Shown here: positions 59,110 to 64,000 of the stretch, in pieces
Layout: each line of letters begins with the position of its first letter
Position numbering within the stretch: the first letter of the stretch is position 1
Source of the DNA: Capra hircus
Lineage: Eukaryota > Chordata > Mammalia > Artiodactyla > Bovidae
Direction: 5' to 3'
Length of the DNA: 64,000 nucleotides
Assembly (NCBI RefSeq): GCF_001704415.2
Contig: NW_017189517.1
Coordinates: forward strand, 10,923,167-10,987,166
Made by a program: the position numbers and the translations under genes
Notes under the pieces: model-generated
What the model saw: the letters and a program-made list of their open reading frames with translations, nothing else
Database searches by the model: none
Told to the model about the DNA's origin: nothing

Positions 59110-61300
59110 TGATAATTCTTTTACAATTATTATTAAAAATGATAACTTTAAAAAATGTAAAATATTTTCACAGTTTTGAATAGGAAAAAAACCAGTAAGC
59201 AACCATGAAAAATTTAAACAAAGGTGCTGGGACTAGCTTCCTACTCACATTTTCACGTGCAAATAGTTTTCAGAATACATTTCCCAAAATAATATTGCTG
59301 GGGTCAAAAGGTTTAATCTTTTTAAGGTTCTCAATCCACACTGCCATGCTATTTTCTAGAAAGATTGTGCTAGATTATATTCCCATCAGCAGTGGCTGAC
59401 TTTACCCCCCTCCTTTCACCACATTGTATGTTATGAATTCTTTTAAATACAAAGGTAGTATACTGCCCATTGTTTAAAAAATTTAAATAGTACAGTAGTA
59501 CTATTAAAGTAATTCAGAAAGCCCTCTCTTTACCCCAGAATCACACTCTATGAGTAACTACTAATAATGGCTTGTATATCTTCTCAGAACCTTTCTTACA
59601 TAGGTACAATCTTACATATGTATCCATTTATGCACTGTTCATAATACAATGGCATCATAGGATATATATAGGTGATGTTGTGAGCTTGTTCTTTTCTTTC
59701 TGTGGTATATCAGACACCCTTCTCTGTCTGCATACAGATCAACCTCATTCTTTTGAATAGTGTTATTTATATCCCATAGAATAAATAGAACTGTAGTTTA
59801 CTTATAGATTTCTCTACTTTAAAAAATCACCTTGGGACTTCCCTGATGCTCCAGTGGTTGAAACTCTGCGCTCCCAATGCAGGGGCCCCGGGTTTGATCC
59901 CTGGTGAGGGAACTAGATCTCACATTCTGCAACTAAGACCCAGTGCAACCAAATAAATACGAACAAAGTGTTTTAAAAACTCACCTATATCTGCTTTTTC
60001 CACATACAAATAAAACTGCATTGATCTTCCGTATACATATGTGCTTATGTACTTACGCAAGTGATTCTATAGGATAAAATCTTAGAAATGGGGATGGCAG
60101 GTGATAGTCTATGCATTTAACGTTGGAAATAAGTACTGTAATATGTACCAACATTGTATGAGAGTGTCCAGTTCCCTATACCTTTGTTGGATATTATCAG
60201 CCTTATAACTTTTACCCGTATGATTATCTCATTTAATTTCCATTTGTATTATCACTAATAAGGTTGTGCTTCTGCCCATTTTTTCTGGTCATTTATATTT
60301 CTTCTGTGAACTGTCACTTCTGTCTTTTACATGTTTTTCTTTCAAGGTTTATCTTTTCAAAATTGATTTTAAGTGCTCTCTGTAAAGTATAGGTATTCAT
60401 TCCCTGCCACTAAATGGCTTCTAATTAGGTGTCCTAATCCCAAAATTCTCTTCCATTTTCTTCTATTACATTTATAGTTTGTTATTTTACTAGATTTTTT
60501 GGCTCCATCTCTAATTTTTTCATATGGTATGAGAATAGGAATCTCCATTTTTAGAAAATAGGTAGCCATTTGTGCCATTATGTCTCTCCCCAACTCATTT
60601 GAAATGCCACCATTATCATACTCTGATTTTCCATATCCATATGGGTTTGTTTTCAACCTAGCTTTCTCTTCTGCTGATATGGGTCTATTCCTATGCCAGT
60701 GTTTTTTTAAGTACTTTCGCTTTATGGTATATTTTGATATCTTTTTTTAAAAGATAGTATTATACATTTACTGTTCCAGAAAACTGGGAAATCAACTTAA
60801 GTTCTGTCTTTTCAACATTTCATTAAATAAGGTTAGCAAGAACTGATACCATTCTCATCTTGATCTGGTTCATCCAGAAGCATCATTTATCTCAGTATAT
60901 TTGTGGGGTTTCTTTTATGTTTGTATTTCTAACACATTTTTTGTTGGATTTATTGTAGCTTTTTATAACTAAAGATTGCTGTTTTGATAGGTGAAAATGA
61001 TATATCACTTAATTTACACTTTGACTCCAGACAAGTCAAATTTTCTCAAAGTATATTTAACTATTTATGTTCTATGAATTATTTGATCATATTTTTCTGT
61101 TGGATTCTTAATCTTTTATGAGCTTATCAGATCATAAAGATACTAATCCTTTGTCATAAATACAGAAGATATTTTTCCAGTTTATTGTTTGCCTTTTAAA
61201 TTTATCACTTATTTTTTTACTTTCAGAAGTTTAAGAGTCTATAGTTAAATTTTGTCAATCTTTTGTGATTTTTTTTTTTTTACTATTGCTATTAAAGTCC
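59110..61300 (-). repeat. Diverged old LINE sequence, in pieces
   Basis: Stretches such as 'tattgctggggtcaaaaggt', 'ttcccatcagcagtggctga', 'ttgtatgagagtgtccagtt' and 'ggtcatttatatttcttctg' are typical of old L1-type 3' sequence in minus orientation. Family boundaries cannot be resolved by eye. Confidence 0.5.
59834..59970 (+). mobile_element. CHR-type SINE
   Basis: It runs from 'gggacttccctgatgctcca' to 'aaccaaataaatacgaac'. AAAAATCACCT / AAAAACTCACCT flank it, consistent with a target duplication. Confidence 0.88.
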
Positions 61301-62349
61301 CCTGAAATTTTATACTGAATGATTTCATATTTAGGACAGACAGATAATGCCATGTAGAGAGTTAGACATGTTGGCCTGATAATGGAATCAGTCAAGTAAT
61401 TTCTTTATAGGTATTTAACAATAACAATGTAGTATTATTATAGTGCTAATGATTTTTGTTTTCATTGTAAATGACAGAATATTATGTATTTTACATATAT
61501 GATATAGTATGTACCAGGATAATTGAAACATTTGGTTATGATTTTTCATTTTAATTTTTGGTACATACAAGTAATTCTAATAGCTTTAATGAACTTGTGT
61601 CTTAAGAATTCTCAGATTAAATGTTTAAAAAAGTAGGTGGTGTGTTCTGATATTAAATTTGCTACAGTGTTAAGATTGGAATATATCTTTAATTGACTTG
61701 TCTGTCTTCACAGGGAGAGTTATCCAGATTTTTGCCTGTATAACTCTCCCCCTCCCCTTTTTCTTCTCTCAGATTCTACCATAGTTAGGTGAAGTTACAT
61801 TGATACAAGTTTTAGTAACTGTTCTGCAAATGATCTAATGCTCTCAGTTCCTGGAGTTTATATATGCAAGTACACTACTTAAATTACCCTTTTCTTATCA
61901 TAATTAATGTGCTTTTATTGCTTTAAAAAACCCCTTAAAATATTTATTAGGAAAGATCAGCATCTGAGAATAGGAGTTAATATGCTTTCTCATGGAGAAA
62001 TTAGTCCATGGAATTATAGGCAATAATTTATGGTGAAAGAAAAATCAAAATAGGTATTAGAACTGTACCTTAAACTTTCTGTAGTTTGACTCTAAGACTG
62101 AATATATGGTTTTTATATCTTTTGAATACTAAATACGTTGTCTTATATTCTGTACACCCTCAATGAATAAAATATTTGTAGTGAATAACCAAATGAAACA
62201 CCTCTATTAGTGGTACAAATTCTTTTCAAATTGCTGGGAAGTACAGTTCTGAAACTTCTACATTAATTTTGTTTAATCCATTAAAATATGTACAGACAGC
62301 CTGCAACATAGCTTTCCTACCACTTACGTTAGAAATTCCTTTTATACTT

Positions 62350-62572
62350 AGGAAGTGAAAGTGTTAGTCGCTCAGTCGTGTCTGACTCTTGCGATCCCAT
62401 GGACTGTAGCCTGCCAGGGTCCTCTGTCCACAAAATTCTCCAGGCAAGAATACTGGAGTGGGTTGCCATTTCCTTCTTCAGGGGATCTTCCCAACCTGGG
62501 AATTGAACCCGGGTCTCCTATATCTCCTGCATTGCAAGCAGATTCTTGATCATCTGAGAGCCACCAAGGCTT
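62350..62572 (-). mobile_element. Bov-tA SINE
   Basis: The body 'agtcgctcagtcgtgtctga' and head 'cttcccaacctgggaattga...ccaccaagg' are in minus orientation. Confidence 0.93.
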
Positions 62573-62673
62573 AATATTTGTTTACTTGATCAGTTGGTTA
62601 GCTCATTTGTAGATGACTTCTTTGTTGAATTAGGTCTTTTGATTTTCATGTTAGTTTAAAGAGCTATGTAGAA

Positions 62674-62880
62674 CAGTGCTGCCCAATAGAACTTTTCTCC
62701 CATGATAGAAACATTCTATATCTGTGATGTCCAGTAGAGACTCAGCTTACTGCATGTGACTAATCAATACTTAAATGTGGTCAGTCAGACTGAGAAACTG
62801 ATGGTTTAATCTTACTTAATTGTAAATGACTTAAATTTTTAAAAAAGCATACTGCCAGTGGCTGCTATATTGGACAGCGC
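62674..62880 (+). mobile_element. hAT-type non-autonomous DNA transposon
   Basis: Terminal inverted repeats are visible: CAGTGCTGCCCAATAG at the left and TATTGGACAGCGC at the right. The interior has no coding capacity. It looks like a MER-class hAT-Charlie family; I do not assign the subfamily. Confidence 0.7.
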
Positions 62881-62890
62881 ACATACACAT

Positions 62891-63330
62891 GGGCTTCCCA
62901 GGTGGCACAGTGGTAAAGAATCCAGCTGCCAATGCAGGAGACACAGGTTCAATCCCTGGGTTGAGAAGATCCCCTGGAGGAGGTGACTGAGCTTCCCTGG
63001 TAGGTCAGTCAGTAAAGAATTCGTCTGCAGTGCAGGAGACCCAGGTTTGATACGTGAGTTAGGAAGATTCCCTGGAGAAGGAAACCAAACCACTCCAGTA
63101 TTCTTGCCTAGAGAATTCCATGGACAGAGAAGCCTGGCAGGGTACAGTCCATGAGATCGCAAGAGTCAGACATGACTTAGTGACTAAACCACCACCACTA
63201 CCTGGAGGAGGAGATGGCAGACCACACCAACATTCTTGTCTGGAAAATTCCAAGGACAGAGGAGACTGGCAGGCTACAGTCCATGGGGTCACAAGGAGTC
63301 AGACATAACTGAGGGACTGAGCACACATGC
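62891..63330 (+). mobile_element. Bov-tA SINE interrupted by a second Bov-tA
   Basis: The outer copy has its head at 62,891-62,983 and body at 63,201-63,330. The inner copy occupies 62,984-63,200. Both are in plus orientation. Confidence 0.92.
62984..63200 (+). mobile_element. Inner Bov-tA SINE
   Basis: The unit 'gagcttccctggtaggtcag...tgactaaaccaccaccacta' is flanked by an exact 11-bp duplication, CCTGGAGGAGG, at 62,973-62,983 and 63,201-63,211. Confidence 0.93.
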
Positions 63331-63490
63331 ATATTATACCTACTTTATTTTCATTTAGTTTCCCAAGTTATGGTAAGTTTAAATTTTGGGTAATTTTTCT
63401 GATTTCACCAATAGTGTGAGGGAAAACTCTATGAAACCTATGGTAAAAAAAAAAAAAAAACACACACACAACAACACAAGATCTAATTCT

Positions 63491-63845
63491 TTTTTTTTAA
63501 GTTATTTATTTTATTATTATTATTTTGGCCACACCGAGTCTTTGTTGCCTTGCATGGGCTTTCTCTAGCTGTGGCAAGTGGGGACTATACTCTAGTTGTG
63601 GTGTGGGCTTCTCACTGTAATGGCTTCTCTTGTGGAGCACAGGCTCTACAGTGTGCAGGCTTCAGGAATTGTGGCCCACGGACTCAGTAGTTGTGGCTAA
63701 CAGGCTCTGAATTGTGGGCTCAGTAGTTGTGGCTCATGGGCTTCCTTGCTTCATGGCATGTGGAATCTTCTTGGACCAGAGATTAAACCTGTATCCCCTG
63801 CATGGACAGGCGGATTGCTATCCACTGCGCCACCGAGGAAGTCCA
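63491..63845 (-). mobile_element. CHR-type SINE, full length
   Basis: The minus-strand copy runs from a T-rich tail and 'ggccacaccgagtctttgtt' to 'ccactgcgccaccgaggaag'. An exact 15-bp target duplication, ACAAGATCTAATTCT, flanks it at 63,476-63,490 and 63,846-63,860. Confidence 0.94.
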
Positions 63846-64000
63846 ACAAGATCTAATTCTAAAATTTCCCTTATTAGTATTTGGAAATGTTTACTGAATT
63901 ATGTGCACAGTCGGGATCACAAAACTAATTTGCATAGAATTATAAATTTGATGGAAATAATTAATTTACAATGATTATAATAAAACTGTTTCTTTGTATT

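Larger units (their letters stand above)
54908..64000 (+). other. PHF6: PHF6 intron 5, 5' part (runs off window)
   Basis: Contains a U6-L1 chimera (55,042), an L1 scrap (57,290), MIRs (58,495 and 58,798), diverged old LINE sequence (about 59,110-61,300) with a CHR insertion, Bov-tA copies, a hAT element and a CHR. 55,200-57,289 is unique. 57,386-58,494 is G/A-rich and unassigned: a 144-codon minus-strand open frame at 57,374-57,808 has low-complexity composition and no recognisable domain. 61,300-62,345 is unique A+T-rich. Confidence 0.75.

Overview
The window is ruminant (bovid-type) X-chromosome DNA. The lineage is shown by dense Bov-tA/Bov-A2 SINEs, BovB (RTE) LINE copies, CHR-type tRNA(Glu) SINEs and artiodactyl L1 3' ends. 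The X assignment rests on two recognisable genes, PLAC1 and PHF6, both X-linked (Xq26 in human). No bacterial, phage or CRISPR-like system is present, and I see no previously undescribed gene system. The notable items are an unexpected gene order and several well-resolved retrotransposition events.

Layout. 1-5.4 kb is a repeat-on-repeat block: an old L1 ORF2 copy broken by an L1 tail, three CHR SINEs and a roughly 2 kb BovB element. 5.5-7.4 kb is mostly SINEs. 7.4-26 kb is largely unique, non-coding sequence with scattered MIR/L2, an MLT1 LTR and a few SINEs. It is either intronic (PLAC1 upstream introns) or intergenic. At 26,200-26,940 lies one exon holding a complete 179-codon PLAC1 reading frame, with a splice acceptor in front and a poly(A) signal behind. 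About 9.4 kb further on, a CpG island (about 36.3-36.9 kb) marks the PHF6 promoter and non-coding exon 1. PHF6 coding exons 2, 3, 4 and 5 follow at 40,616-40,753, 40,995-41,096, 54,463-54,596 and 54,864-54,907. Together they encode residues 1-139 plus the first base of codon 140: the first extended PHD module and both predicted nuclear localisation motifs. The rest of PHF6 lies beyond the window. The remaining 9 kb is intron 5, with a U6-L1 chimeric retropseudogene near its start and nested Bov-tA and CHR SINEs near its end.

The two genes do not form a functional unit. PLAC1 encodes a secreted ZP-N-domain placental protein; PHF6 encodes a nuclear chromatin reader. Their adjacency is the main puzzle: in human and mouse, as I recall, PLAC1 lies beyond HPRT1 and on the opposite strand to PHF6. 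Here a PLAC1 copy sits just upstream of PHF6 on the same strand. This points to a lineage-specific duplication or relocation.

Limits. Repeat families were identified by eye against remembered consensus sequences, so boundaries are approximate unless target-site duplications are given. Families marked tentative are uncertain.
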